The notes: generated by a model not told the origin, from the letters alone. A stretch of 23,026 nt of DNA from an uncultured Micavibrio sp. (GCA_937896295.1 CALBME010000026.1:1-23026); one strand, 5' to 3'. Shown: positions 7,789 to 14,453, counted from the stretch's first letter. Made by a program: numbers and translations.

Positions 7789-7813
7789 TAAATGCGCCAA
7801 GGGTTTCCGGCAA
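7785..7813 (-). promoter_or_regulatory. Candidate promoter for the FlgO-like lipoprotein gene
   Basis: On the minus strand, TTGCCG (7813-7808), a 17-nt spacer and TACAAT (7790-7785, 5 of 6 to consensus) predict transcription starting near 7778. That gives a leader of about 30 nt carrying the AAGGGG ribosome site. The predicted start lies inside the palindrome at 7774-7788. Confidence 0.5.
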
Positions 7814-7820
7814 TAGCGGT

Positions 7821-8060
7821 TCAGTGGCGATCGGCGATTTCTCTGCCACGCGGCGTCAGCCAGCAGATGCAGCGTTCGCGGCCGTCAGAAAACGGCAGGC
7901 GGCGGTGTTCGATCAGGCCGTCCATCACCGCGGCCCAGACCGAATCTTCGCCGTACAGGCTGACAAGGTCGGATTCATACGAACAGGCGTTTTCAGGTTC
8001 GAAATACTGTTCCATCAGGCGCAGATCGCGCAGGGCCGAAACCGGAAGACCATTCGTCAT
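7821..8060 (-). CDS. Small uncharacterised protein, possibly winged-helix-like
   Basis: This 79-residue protein is not recognised with certainty. The C-terminal end, LIEHRRLP then RCICWLTPRGREIADRH, looks like the wing and last helix of a winged-helix DNA-binding domain (compare the LTxxGRxxA pattern in MarR/PadR-like proteins). The N-terminal half (LRDLRLMEQYFEPENACSYE) would be helical. Three cysteines (in ENACSYE and RCICW) could be structural or metal ligands. The start at 8060 has a GGGGA-like ribosome site about 9 nt upstream. A Fur-box-like palindrome lies 53 nt upstream. The lipoprotein gene follows after 73 nt. Confidence 0.6.
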   Translation of the reverse strand: MTNGLPVSALRDLRLMEQYFEPENACSYESDLVSLYGEDSVWAAVMDGLIEHRRLPFSDGRERCICWLTPRGREIADRH

Positions 8061-8112
8061 ATGCTTATTCCCCGTCTTGTCGTGGCAAGAGGCGTCGTGA
8101 AGGTGCGCCCCA

Positions 8113-8127
8113 TGAGAACGATTCTCA
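8113..8127. promoter_or_regulatory. Fur-box-like palindrome
   Basis: TGAGAACGATTCTCA is a 7-1-7 inverted repeat with a single mismatch between arms, resembling the Fur 7-1-7 consensus (TGATAATnATTATCA). It lies in the 115-nt gap upstream of the 79-aa gene on the minus strand. A Fur-superfamily or other dimeric regulator is plausible. No clear -35/-10 pair could be fixed around it. Confidence 0.35.
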
Positions 8128-8175
8128 GGCGATTCGATAGCCTACGCAAGATGTTGTGGTGTAAATGGTGCCGAA

Positions 8176-8820
8176 CTACGAGATATTGGGGGTCTTGTCC
8201 GATAACGTGTTCAAAAGCATGGCGAAATTGGTTTCAGGCGACAGGGATCCGCCCGGAACGACCGTCGTGGGCATGCGCGACGATGCGATGGCATGATCCT
8301 GACCCCAGACCGGGGTCGATCCGGCCATGCGGGGTTCATCCTTCCAGCGGGCTGCCAGTTGTGTAACCGGTGCCCCGTTGAGAGTGGTTTCATCCGAGTT
8401 GCGATACAGGAAACGTTCGCCAACCGATTGACCTGTCTTTTCTTTTATCGCTATGTCCGCCATGGCGGCGGCGGCACCGATGGGGCCACCGTAAAGCGCC
8501 CCGCCCATGAATTGAGCCGTTGGACTTATATCATCGCCGGTCAATTTGCGGTATGCCACGCCCACCAGCGGGATGTGTTGCAGGGGGTTGATGATATCGA
8601 CCAGGTCTTTGAAGCCGGGGCGGCGGTTTTCCTCTACCCCCGTTTTAATCATGGGTCCTGACCCCGCGGGATCAGCGAAATCCGCCGTCTGCAGTCCCTT
8701 GGGGGTCCATACGGGCATCTGGCCGGCCGTGCGCGCCGTGGAAAAGCGGTTTCGGTGAGGCTGCGTGACCGGGGTTTCGGTCACGGACGGTGTGGCGACG
8801 TAGGGCTGGATGACGCGCAT
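8176..8820 (-). CDS. Uncharacterised protein with a glycine-zipper-like segment
   Basis: This 214-residue protein has no assigned function. The N-terminal third is polar and probably disordered, rich in Pro and Thr. The centre carries DLVDIINPLQHIPLVGVAYR (73-92), then TGDDISPTAQFMGGALYGGP (94-113) and IGAAAAMADIAIKEKTG (114-130), a glycine/alanine zipper-like stretch that could associate with membrane. I recall similar INPLQHIP and GGALxGGPIG motifs in uncharacterised alphaproteobacterial proteins but know no role. The frame stays open further upstream to 9360, but that part is antisense to the regulator gene and low in complexity. The ATG at 8820 is therefore the likely start, 40 nt from the divergent regulator. 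Confidence 0.65.
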   Translation of the reverse strand: MRVIQPYVATPSVTETPVTQPHRNRFSTARTAGQMPVWTPKGLQTADFADPAGSGPMIKTGVEENRRPGFKDLVDIINPLQHIPLVGVAYRKLTGDDISPTAQFMGGALYGGPIGAAAAMADIAIKEKTGQSVGERFLYRNSDETTLNGAPVTQLAARWKDEPRMAGSTPVWGQDHAIASSRMPTTVVPGGSLSPETNFAMLLNTLSDKTPNIS

Positions 8821-8860
8821 GCAGGCTTGATAAGTGCAAACCCCATGCCAGACTGGGTAT

Positions 8861-9463
8861 ATGAGCCTGCCCCATATCCCCGTGCGTATTTTATCGTCAG
8901 ACCCCGCAGAAAGCCTCGCTTTTGCCGATGTCCTGTCCGGCGGACAGGCTGGTGCCCTGGCGCTGGCCCAGCCGAATGAGCGCCCCATCGCCGTACTGGT
9001 CACCCCCAGCGGCAGCCCGGCGGATGCCGGGGATATTCCCGCGGTCATCCTGGGCGCACGGTCCGATACGCCGGACGATGCCGTTGTTTTAAGCCTGCCC
9101 ACGCGGCTGGCCGATGTGCTTGAGGCGCTGGAGGTTCTGGCCACGCGCATGGCGGGGCTGTCGGGTCCGCGGTCGTACCGCGACTGGACGCTGGACCCCG
9201 CCCGTCTGGTGGTACGGCAGGGGGATGCCCGAACCATTGTCCTGACCGATACGGAAGCCCGGCTTCTGGCCTGCCTGTTCGATGCGCAAGGCTCGGAAGT
9301 GCGGCGCGAGGAGCTGCTCCAGCGGGTATGGGGATATCGGCCCGGTCTCGATACCCACACGCTGGAGACCCATATCTACCGCCTGCGCAAGAAGATCGAG
9401 GCGGACCCGGCCATGCCCAGCGTCATCGTGACCACGCGCGACGGCTATCATTTCGCAGCCTAG
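8861..9463 (+). CDS. OmpR-type winged-helix regulator with degenerate receiver domain
   Basis: This 200-residue DNA-binding protein ends in a clear OmpR/PhoB effector domain. TDTEARLLACLF (about 126-137) is the entry helix, followed by REELLQRVWGY, then the recognition helix THTLETHIYRLRKKIE (about 165-180) and the wing TTRDGYHFAA. The N-terminal 95 residues have the outline of a receiver, but the acidic pair is SSD and the expected phospho-aspartate strand reads AVLVTPSG, with no Asp. Later receiver-like stretches (PAVILGARSD; VVLSLPTRLADVLEAL) survive, although the KP pair is changed to LP. It therefore probably acts without phosphorylation. I chose the ATG at 8861 over an upstream GTG at 8834. 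The permease gene starts 17 nt downstream, suggesting it regulates its own ABC operon. Confidence 0.85.
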   Translation: MSLPHIPVRILSSDPAESLAFADVLSGGQAGALALAQPNERPIAVLVTPSGSPADAGDIPAVILGARSDTPDDAVVLSLPTRLADVLEALEVLATRMAGLSGPRSYRDWTLDPARLVVRQGDARTIVLTDTEARLLACLFDAQGSEVRREELLQRVWGYRPGLDTHTLETHIYRLRKKIEADPAMPSVIVTTRDGYHFAA

Positions 9464-9480
9464 CAAGTTAGGAATATCCC

Positions 9481-10146
9481 ATGGGCGTTTGGGACATCCT
9501 GATCAATTATTACCCGGCTTTTTTAAGCGGGCTCGGCGTCACGCTGGAGCTTTCGGCCATCATCTGGTTTTGCGGAATTGTCCTTGGCGGGGGGCTGGGT
9601 GTTCTGGGCTCGCGGTATCGGCTGGCTATCGGCCTGCCCACGCGCACCGTGTCTTTCCTTTTGTCCGGTGTGCCGATTCTGGTGTTCTTGTTCTGGCTCC
9701 ATTACCCGGCGCAGGCGATGATGGGTGTCGTGATCGACCCGTTCTATACCGGCGCCTTTACCCTGGCCGTCATCAATATCTTTGCCGTTGCCGATATCGT
9801 GCGTGGAAGCCTCAATGATTTTCCGCAGCAATACCTGACGGCGGCGCGGGTGACCGGGCTTACGCGCGAGCAGACCATCCTGAAAATCCAGTTGCCGCTC
9901 ATTTTCCGGGAGGTGCTGCCGCCACTTTTGCTGTTGCAGGTCATGATGCTGCACACGACGCTGTTCACGTCCCTGATCTCGGTGGAGGAGATTTTCCGCG
10001 CGGCGCAGCGCATCAACGCGCAAATCTATCGCCCGGTCGAAATCTATACGGCGCTGGGCGTGTTTTTCCTGATGGTGTGCCTGCCGGTCAATGGCTTCGC
10101 ACTGTGGCTGAAGCATACATACACGCGCGACATGTCGGAGCATTGA
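9481..10146 (+). CDS. ABC transporter permease, polar amino acid type
   Basis: This 221-residue inner-membrane permease belongs to the HisM/GlnP-like group. Hydrophobic segments begin at about residues 12, 55, 85, 142 and 188. The cytoplasmic EAA loop that docks the ATPase is LTAARVTGLTREQTILKIQL at 119-138, close to consensus. The start ATG has a TAGGA ribosome site 8 nt upstream. The stop overlaps the next start (TGATG). It is the only permease in the operon, so a homodimer is expected. Substrate class is inferred from family and the SBP_bac_3-type binding proteins; the actual substrate is unknown. Confidence 0.88.
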   Translation: MGVWDILINYYPAFLSGLGVTLELSAIIWFCGIVLGGGLGVLGSRYRLAIGLPTRTVSFLLSGVPILVFLFWLHYPAQAMMGVVIDPFYTGAFTLAVINIFAVADIVRGSLNDFPQQYLTAARVTGLTREQTILKIQLPLIFREVLPPLLLLQVMMLHTTLFTSLISVEEIFRAAQRINAQIYRPVEIYTALGVFFLMVCLPVNGFALWLKHTYTRDMSEH

Positions 10147-10706
10147 TGCGTTTTTTCCTGATTTCACTGTTCGTGTTACTATCTTTCGTTGCGCAGGCTT
10201 CGGCTGAGACCTCTTATGAGCGCGTGATGCGCACGGGCGTCCTGCGCTGCGGTTATATTCCTTATGCGCCCGCCGTCATCATCGACCCCAATACCAAGCG
10301 ATTTTCCGGCCTCATTCCCGAGGTGATGGCGGAAGCCGGACGCCTGCTGGACCTTAAAATCGAATGGACGGAAGAGCTTGGTTTTGGCACCACCGTAGAT
10401 GCCCTCAAAGGCGGGCGCGTCGATGCCATCTGCATAGGTTTCTGGGAAAACCCGGCGGAAGGACGGCACGTCTTCTTTTCCCGGCCCATGTATTACTCAC
10501 CTGTCTACCCTTACGTACGCGCGAACGATCACCGGTTCGACAAGGATGTCGGCCTTCCCATGGATGATATCCGCCTGAAAAGCATGGTCGATGCCGCCCT
10601 GTCGCAGATCGTCAACAGCGGGCATATGGACAAGGTTATAACGAAATACGAAAAATATCCCGGCAGTCTGTTGCGTGTCGCCAAGCCTTACGAGGCCCCG
10701 AAATGA
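10146..10706 (+). CDS. Truncated SBP_bac_3-type ABC substrate-binding protein (most of lobe II missing)
   Basis: This 186-residue protein begins with a good Sec signal peptide ending AQASA before ETSYERV (cleavage near residue 20). It is a paralogue of the downstream 276-residue protein: RTGVLRCGYIPYAP (29-42), DPNTKRFSGLIPEVM (47-61) and KIEWTEE (71-77) align directly. At about residue 131 the alignment jumps. Its next segment, DDIRLKSMVDAALSQIVNSG (140-159), matches residues 230-249 of the paralogue, and both end RVAKPYEA. About 89 residues, an in-frame loss covering most of lobe II, are therefore missing. The frame and the tight junctions (1-nt overlap upstream, ATGA downstream) are preserved. 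It may be a decayed gene kept for coupling, or a single-lobe accessory protein. The frame extends upstream to 10077, but the signal peptide fixes the start at 10146. Confidence 0.85.
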   Translation: MRFFLISLFVLLSFVAQASAETSYERVMRTGVLRCGYIPYAPAVIIDPNTKRFSGLIPEVMAEAGRLLDLKIEWTEELGFGTTVDALKGGRVDAICIGFWENPAEGRHVFFSRPMYYSPVYPYVRANDHRFDKDVGLPMDDIRLKSMVDAALSQIVNSGHMDKVITKYEKYPGSLLRVAKPYEAPK

Positions 10707-11533
10707 AAAAACTGATTCTGGCCCTGATATTTGTCCTTCTGTCCGTACCTGCGCGCGCGGCGGATGAAACCACGCTCGACAGGGTTTTGCGCACGGGCGT
10801 TTTACGGTGTGGCTATTATGTTTTTCCGCCGGTGACCTACCGCGATCCGAACACAAAGGTGTTGTCGGGTTTTGGCATCGACATGATGAATGCGATCGCC
10901 AAGGCCGCGTCCCTCAAGATTGAATGGACGGAAGAAGTCAATTTTGCCAACTGGACCGCCGGTATCCAGTCAGGGCGTTTTGATGCCGCCTGTACGCCGA
11001 TGTGGCCGGATACGGCGCTGGGACGCGCGGTATTGTTCACGGCGCCGTTCATGTATTCAGGCCTGTCGCCGATCGTGCGGGCCGATGATGCGCGATTTCA
11101 GGACGATCTTTCGCGCCTTAATGCGCAGGATGTGAAATTCCTGGCACAGGACGGCAATGCCCTGACCACCATCACCATGGCCAGTTTTCCCAAAGCCCGC
11201 GTGGTCATCATGCCGGCGGAAATGAGCGGCCCGCAGATGATACAGGAAATCATGGCGGGCAAGGCGGACGCCATGCTGGGCGACCGAAATAACGTCATCA
11301 ATTATAATAAAAACAATCCCGGCAAGCTGCGCAGTGTCGATGCCGGACATCCGGTCAAGGCGCAGGCGTTTTCACTGGCGGTCAACCGCAGGGATATCGA
11401 CCTGAAACTGTTTTTGGACAATGCCATTCAGGAAATGCTGAATGACGGGACGATCGACCGGCTGATCACCAAATGGGAGACCGAACCCGGTCTTTTTATC
11501 CGCGTGGCCAAACCGTACGAGGCGCGGCCCTGA
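10703..11533 (+). CDS. SBP_bac_3-type periplasmic substrate-binding protein
   Basis: This is a 276-residue periplasmic binding protein, full length for family 3 (polar amino acids, opines and similar solutes). A Sec signal peptide (residues 1-20, ending ARAA) precedes a type II binding fold: TGVLRCGYYVFPPVTYRDP (31-49), SGFGIDMMNAIAKAASLKIE (55-74), then GRFDAACTPMWPDTALGRAV (91-110), which carries the usual substrate-contacting Thr/Arg region. Lobe II includes AGKADAMLGD (185-194). The C-terminal helix NAIQEMLNDGTIDRLITKW is typical. It overlaps the preceding paralogue by ATGA and the ATPase by 1 nt. This is presumably the working receptor of the transporter. Confidence 0.9.
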   Translation: MKKLILALIFVLLSVPARAADETTLDRVLRTGVLRCGYYVFPPVTYRDPNTKVLSGFGIDMMNAIAKAASLKIEWTEEVNFANWTAGIQSGRFDAACTPMWPDTALGRAVLFTAPFMYSGLSPIVRADDARFQDDLSRLNAQDVKFLAQDGNALTTITMASFPKARVVIMPAEMSGPQMIQEIMAGKADAMLGDRNNVINYNKNNPGKLRSVDAGHPVKAQAFSLAVNRRDIDLKLFLDNAIQEMLNDGTIDRLITKWETEPGLFIRVAKPYEARP

Positions 11534-12261
11534 TGCTGTCTGTCCGCGGGCTTCATAAATCTTTCGGCGATAAAGCCGTTTTGCGCGGTATCGATCTGGA
11601 TATCGCACCCGGGACGATCACCTGCGCCGTGGGACCGTCAGGTACGGGAAAGACCACCCTGCTGCGGGCTTTGGGTTTGCTGGATTTCCCGGACAGCGGG
11701 TCCATCACACTGGACCAGGTGCAGTATGATTTTCCGCGCGATCCGAAAACACCGATCACCCCGTCGCCGTGGCCCAGGATGACCACGGTTTTCCAGTCCC
11801 TTTTCCTGTGGCCGCACCTGACATTACGCGAAAACATCATGCTGCCCGCCCGCAACTGTAACCCGGATGCGGAACGGGATATCGAAGGCCTGATCAGACT
11901 GTTCGAGATGGCCGGCTTTATCGATCATTTCCCCAATCAGGCGTCCATCGGCCAGCGGCAACGCGTGGCCTTGGCGCGGGCGTTGATCCTCAATCCTTCC
12001 TATATCCTGCTGGATGAAATCACGAGCGCGCTGGACGTGGAGCAGACTGCCAAAATCCTGACCAAGCTCGGTCATTTAAAGGAACGTAATATCGGTGTCT
12101 TCCTGATCACGCACCAGATCGGCTTTGCCCGCCGCATGGCGGATCAGGTCGTTTTCATGGATGGCGGCGTTATTGCGGAAAAAGGCAGCGCGGAGATTCT
12201 GGCCAAACCGCAGACTGCGCGGCTGCAGCAATTTTTGTCCATGGTTGAAATGGTCTATTAA
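11533..12261 (+). CDS. ABC transporter ATP-binding protein with atypical signature motif
   Basis: This 242-residue ATPase is of the amino-acid-uptake class and would power the permease encoded upstream. Walker A is GPSGTGKT (34-41), the Q-loop glutamine is Q88 in TTVFQSLFLWPHLT, Walker B is YILLDE (157-162), the D-loop is SALD, and the switch histidine is H194 in LITHQIG. The ABC signature, normally LSGGQ, reads ASIGQ (137-141) followed by the usual QRVALARAL. The residues most needed (S, the second G, and Q) remain. The frame is open upstream to 11473, but the ATG at 11533 overlaps the previous stop (TGATG) and begins directly at the first beta strand. No U-tract terminator follows before the fadD promoter. 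Confidence 0.9.
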   Translation: MLSVRGLHKSFGDKAVLRGIDLDIAPGTITCAVGPSGTGKTTLLRALGLLDFPDSGSITLDQVQYDFPRDPKTPITPSPWPRMTTVFQSLFLWPHLTLRENIMLPARNCNPDAERDIEGLIRLFEMAGFIDHFPNQASIGQRQRVALARALILNPSYILLDEITSALDVEQTAKILTKLGHLKERNIGVFLITHQIGFARRMADQVVFMDGGVIAEKGSAEILAKPQTARLQQFLSMVEMVY

Positions 12262-12269
12262 ACACAGCG

Positions 12270-12278
12270 TGCTATACT
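12270..12278 (+). promoter_or_regulatory. Extended -10 promoter element for fadD
   Basis: TGCTATACT contains an extended -10 (TGn followed by TATACT, 5 of 6 to consensus) ending 9 nt before the fadD ATG. No convincing -35 is present at normal spacing, which extended -10 promoters tolerate. No ribosome site lies between, so the leader would be 0-4 nt. Confidence 0.45.
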
Positions 12279-12287
12279 CATTTCTGC

Positions 12288-13979
12288 ATGAGCGTTTACA
12301 CCCCCGATATATGGTCTAAATCCTACGCCCCCGGTGTCCGCTGGGATGCCGACATACCGGCTTACCCGATTTTCCGTCTGCTGGACGCTGCACGCGATAA
12401 GTACGGTAAAAACCGCGCCTTTGATTTTCTGGGCAAGCACTACAGCTGGAACGAACTGGCGCAGGCCGCCGATCACATTGCCAGGGGCCTGCAGGAACGC
12501 GGCTTTAAAAAGGGCGACGGTGTTGCGCTGATGTTGCCCAACTGCCCCTATTACGCCGCGTTTTATTATGGCGTCCTCAAGGCGGGGGGCATGGTGGTGA
12601 ATTTGAACCCGCTTTATGCCACGCGCGAAGTAAAACACCATGTCGATGATTCGGGCGCAAAATACCTGGTCACACTCGATCTTGAGCCGATGTTCAGCAA
12701 GGCCGCCGACGTGCTCACACAGACACGGCTGGAAAATCTGATCGTCTGTCGGTTCATGGATGTATTGCCATTCCCGAAAAATCTTCTGTTTCCGCTGGTC
12801 AAGTGGAAGGAAATTTCCGCCGCTGCGCATAGCGGCGATTACCTGTCGTTTGATGAGCTTACCCATAACGACGGCAAGCCCACGCCGGTGGATATCGACG
12901 TTCATAACGATGTCGCCCTGCTGCAGTATACAGGGGGGACGACCGGTGTTTCCAAGGGCGCCGCCTTAAGCCACGCCAATATCGTGGCGAATTGCGTCCA
13001 GTCGTCCATGTGGCTGCCGGATGCGAAAGAGGGTGAGGGCAAAATGCTCGCCGTCATTCCCTTTTTCCATGCGTTTTCCATGACGGCGTGCCTGAACTTT
13101 GCGGTCAAGCTGGGTATGGAAATAATCGCAACGCCGCGTTTCGACGTGGACGAGACGCTGCAGATCATCGCCCGGAAAAAACCGACGATTTTTCCGGCAG
13201 TCCCCGCCATCTACAACGCCATTACGCACAAGGCGTCGCACGGTAAATACGATCTTTCATCGGTGCGGTTTTGCGTATCAGGCGGTGCGCCGCTTCCGCC
13301 GGAAGTGAAGAAAAATTTCGAAAGCCTGACGGGTGCGGTCGTCGTGGAAGGTTATGGCCTGTCTGAAACATCGCCCGTCGTGTGTTGCAACCCGACGGCC
13401 GGTCCTAACCATCCCGGCTCCATCGGATTGCCGGTATCGCAGACAACGGTTGAAATCATTTCGCTGGATGACGGCGTCACGCCCGTCCCTCTGGGCGAAA
13501 AGGGCGAGTTATGCGTCAAGGGTCCGCAGGTCATGATGGGCTACTGGAAGAAACCGGACGAAACCGCCAAGGTCATGGTGAACGGTTTGCTGCATACCGG
13601 CGATGTCGCAACGATGGATGCGGACGGGTATGTGCGCATCATCGACCGGATCAAGGACATGATCATCGTCAACGGTTTCAAAGTCTATCCGCGCAATGTT
13701 GAGGATCTGATCTATCAATACGAAGGCGTTGCGGAATGCATCGTGGCCGGCGTGCCCGACGATGCACGCGGTGAAATCGTGAAAGCATGGGTCACGGCCA
13801 AACCGGGGGTGACGCTGGATACGACGGCCTTGCGCGTCTGGCTGAAACAGGAACTTTCGCCCATTGAAGTGCCCAAGGTGATCGAACTGCGCCATCAGCC
13901 TCTGCCTAAAACCCTGATTGGCAAGCTCAGCCGCAAGGACATGCTGGCACTGGATGCCGCAGAAAAGGCCGGCAAGTAA
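12288..13979 (+). CDS. fadD: Long-chain fatty acid-CoA ligase (FadD-like)
   Basis: This 563-residue adenylate-forming enzyme activates fatty acids to acyl-CoA via an acyl-AMP intermediate. The P-loop is YTGGTTGVSKG (214-224). GYGLSETSPVV (355-365) is the adenine-binding motif, and LLHTGD (434-439) carries the ribose-binding aspartate. The fatty-acid signature and hinge DRIKDMIIVNGFKVYP (453-468) follow, and the catalytic lysine is K546 in GKLSRKD. The length matches bacterial FadD. The ATG at 12288 has no ribosome site and lies next to an extended -10. A strong hairpin follows the stop, so the gene appears monocistronic. A closely related medium-chain or specialised acyl-CoA synthetase cannot be excluded by reading alone. 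Confidence 0.9.
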   Translation: MSVYTPDIWSKSYAPGVRWDADIPAYPIFRLLDAARDKYGKNRAFDFLGKHYSWNELAQAADHIARGLQERGFKKGDGVALMLPNCPYYAAFYYGVLKAGGMVVNLNPLYATREVKHHVDDSGAKYLVTLDLEPMFSKAADVLTQTRLENLIVCRFMDVLPFPKNLLFPLVKWKEISAAAHSGDYLSFDELTHNDGKPTPVDIDVHNDVALLQYTGGTTGVSKGAALSHANIVANCVQSSMWLPDAKEGEGKMLAVIPFFHAFSMTACLNFAVKLGMEIIATPRFDVDETLQIIARKKPTIFPAVPAIYNAITHKASHGKYDLSSVRFCVSGGAPLPPEVKKNFESLTGAVVVEGYGLSETSPVVCCNPTAGPNHPGSIGLPVSQTTVEIISLDDGVTPVPLGEKGELCVKGPQVMMGYWKKPDETAKVMVNGLLHTGDVATMDADGYVRIIDRIKDMIIVNGFKVYPRNVEDLIYQYEGVAECIVAGVPDDARGEIVKAWVTAKPGVTLDTTALRVWLKQELSPIEVPKVIELRHQPLPKTLIGKLSRKDMLALDAAEKAGK

Positions 13980-13990
13980 TCTTCGCATAT

Positions 13991-14040
13991 AACAAAGGCG
14001 GGTGATCCTTTCGGATACCCGCCACGCCCTTTGTTGGGCG
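13991..14040. terminator. Double-hairpin element between fadD and the convergent 25-aa gene
   Basis: GGCGGGTGATCC (13997-14008) pairs with GGATACCCGCC (14013-14023) with one bulged G. Outside it, AACAAA (13991-13996) can pair with TTTGTT (14030-14035). A competing small hairpin is CGCCC (14025-14029) with GGGCG (14036-14040). No U-tract follows on either strand, so it is not a standard intrinsic terminator. It lies between convergent genes and could act as a bidirectional transcript end or stabiliser. Confidence 0.45.
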
Positions 14041-14064
14041 AACCTTGTTACGTCTGTCGAACGA

Positions 14065-14142
14065 TCAGTTGAAGACGAAGATATACAGCAGAATGATAAT
14101 CGGGATGGGGATACCCACCAGCCACAGCAAAAGACCCTTCAT
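14065..14142 (-). CDS. 25-residue hydrophobic membrane peptide
   Basis: This small ORF encodes MKGLLLWLVGIPIPIIILLY followed by IFVFN, a single membrane-spanning helix with an IPIP kink near the middle. The ATG at 14142 has a strong ribosome site (GGAGAGG) with about 7 nt between GGAG and the start, much better than most genes in this window, which argues that it is translated. I recall short IPIPIIIL-type peptides in other proteobacteria, but no function is known to me. It lies downstream of the 76-aa membrane protein on the same strand and ends before the double hairpin. Confidence 0.65.
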   Translation of the reverse strand: MKGLLLWLVGIPIPIIILLYIFVFN

Positions 14143-14187
14143 GGCGCCTCTCCAGTTGTTACAAAAATACCAACGGCGCGGGTCCGG

Positions 14188-14418
14188 CTATTGTTCCACT
14201 GGCTGTGCGGTTTTTTTGGCCTTGAGCCAGTCGCGCAGGCATTTAACCTCGGCTGCAAACAGAAGAATGCCAAATCCGAGAAAACTGCCGAAGGTCGGCT
14301 CCTGGATGATCCCGGTCTGCTGGTAACGCAGATAGGCAAGCATAAGGGCGCCCACGCCCGCGATGCCGGCGACCTGCGCAAAGATCAGTTTCTGGTGTTT
14401 CTTCCACATAACCGACAT
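14188..14418 (-). CDS. Small two-helix membrane protein
   Basis: This 76-residue protein has two hydrophobic segments, FAQVAGIAGVGALMLAYLRY (13-32) and FGSFLGFGILLFAAEVKCL (43-61). A basic N-terminus (MSVMWKKHQK) and a lysine-rich C-terminal tail flank them, and both tails are probably cytoplasmic. No family is recognised. The ATG at 14418 lies only 8 nt beyond the U-tract of the rpsA terminator and has no ribosome site; an internal ATG three codons in is an alternative start. Expression may depend on readthrough from rpsA or an unseen promoter. Confidence 0.55.
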   Translation of the reverse strand: MSVMWKKHQKLIFAQVAGIAGVGALMLAYLRYQQTGIIQEPTFGSFLGFGILLFAAEVKCLRDWLKAKKTAQPVEQ

Positions 14419-14426
14419 TCAAGCAT

Positions 14427-14453
14427 AAAAAAACCCCGGCACAAAGGCCGGGG
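14427..14453 (-). terminator. Rho-independent terminator of rpsA
   Basis: On the minus strand a 7-bp GC stem, CCCCGGC and GCCGGGG (14453-14447 with 14440-14434), around a 6-nt loop is followed by seven Ts (14433-14427). It starts 21 nt after the rpsA stop codon. The complementary strand also ends in TTTTCTTT, so it could work in both directions. Confidence 0.9.

Noticed and set aside
7748..7808. mRNA hairpin hiding the lipoprotein ribosome site (a thermometer-like switch)
   Set aside because: AAGGGG could pair with CCCTT upstream, but the best promoter puts transcription start near 7778, leaving the partner strand (7797-7808) outside the mRNA. A DNA operator is the simpler reading.
8821..9360. 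N-terminal extension of the 214-aa minus-strand protein by 180 codons
   Set aside because: The extra residues are Ser/Arg-rich, antisense to the winged-helix regulator, and contain no conserved pattern.
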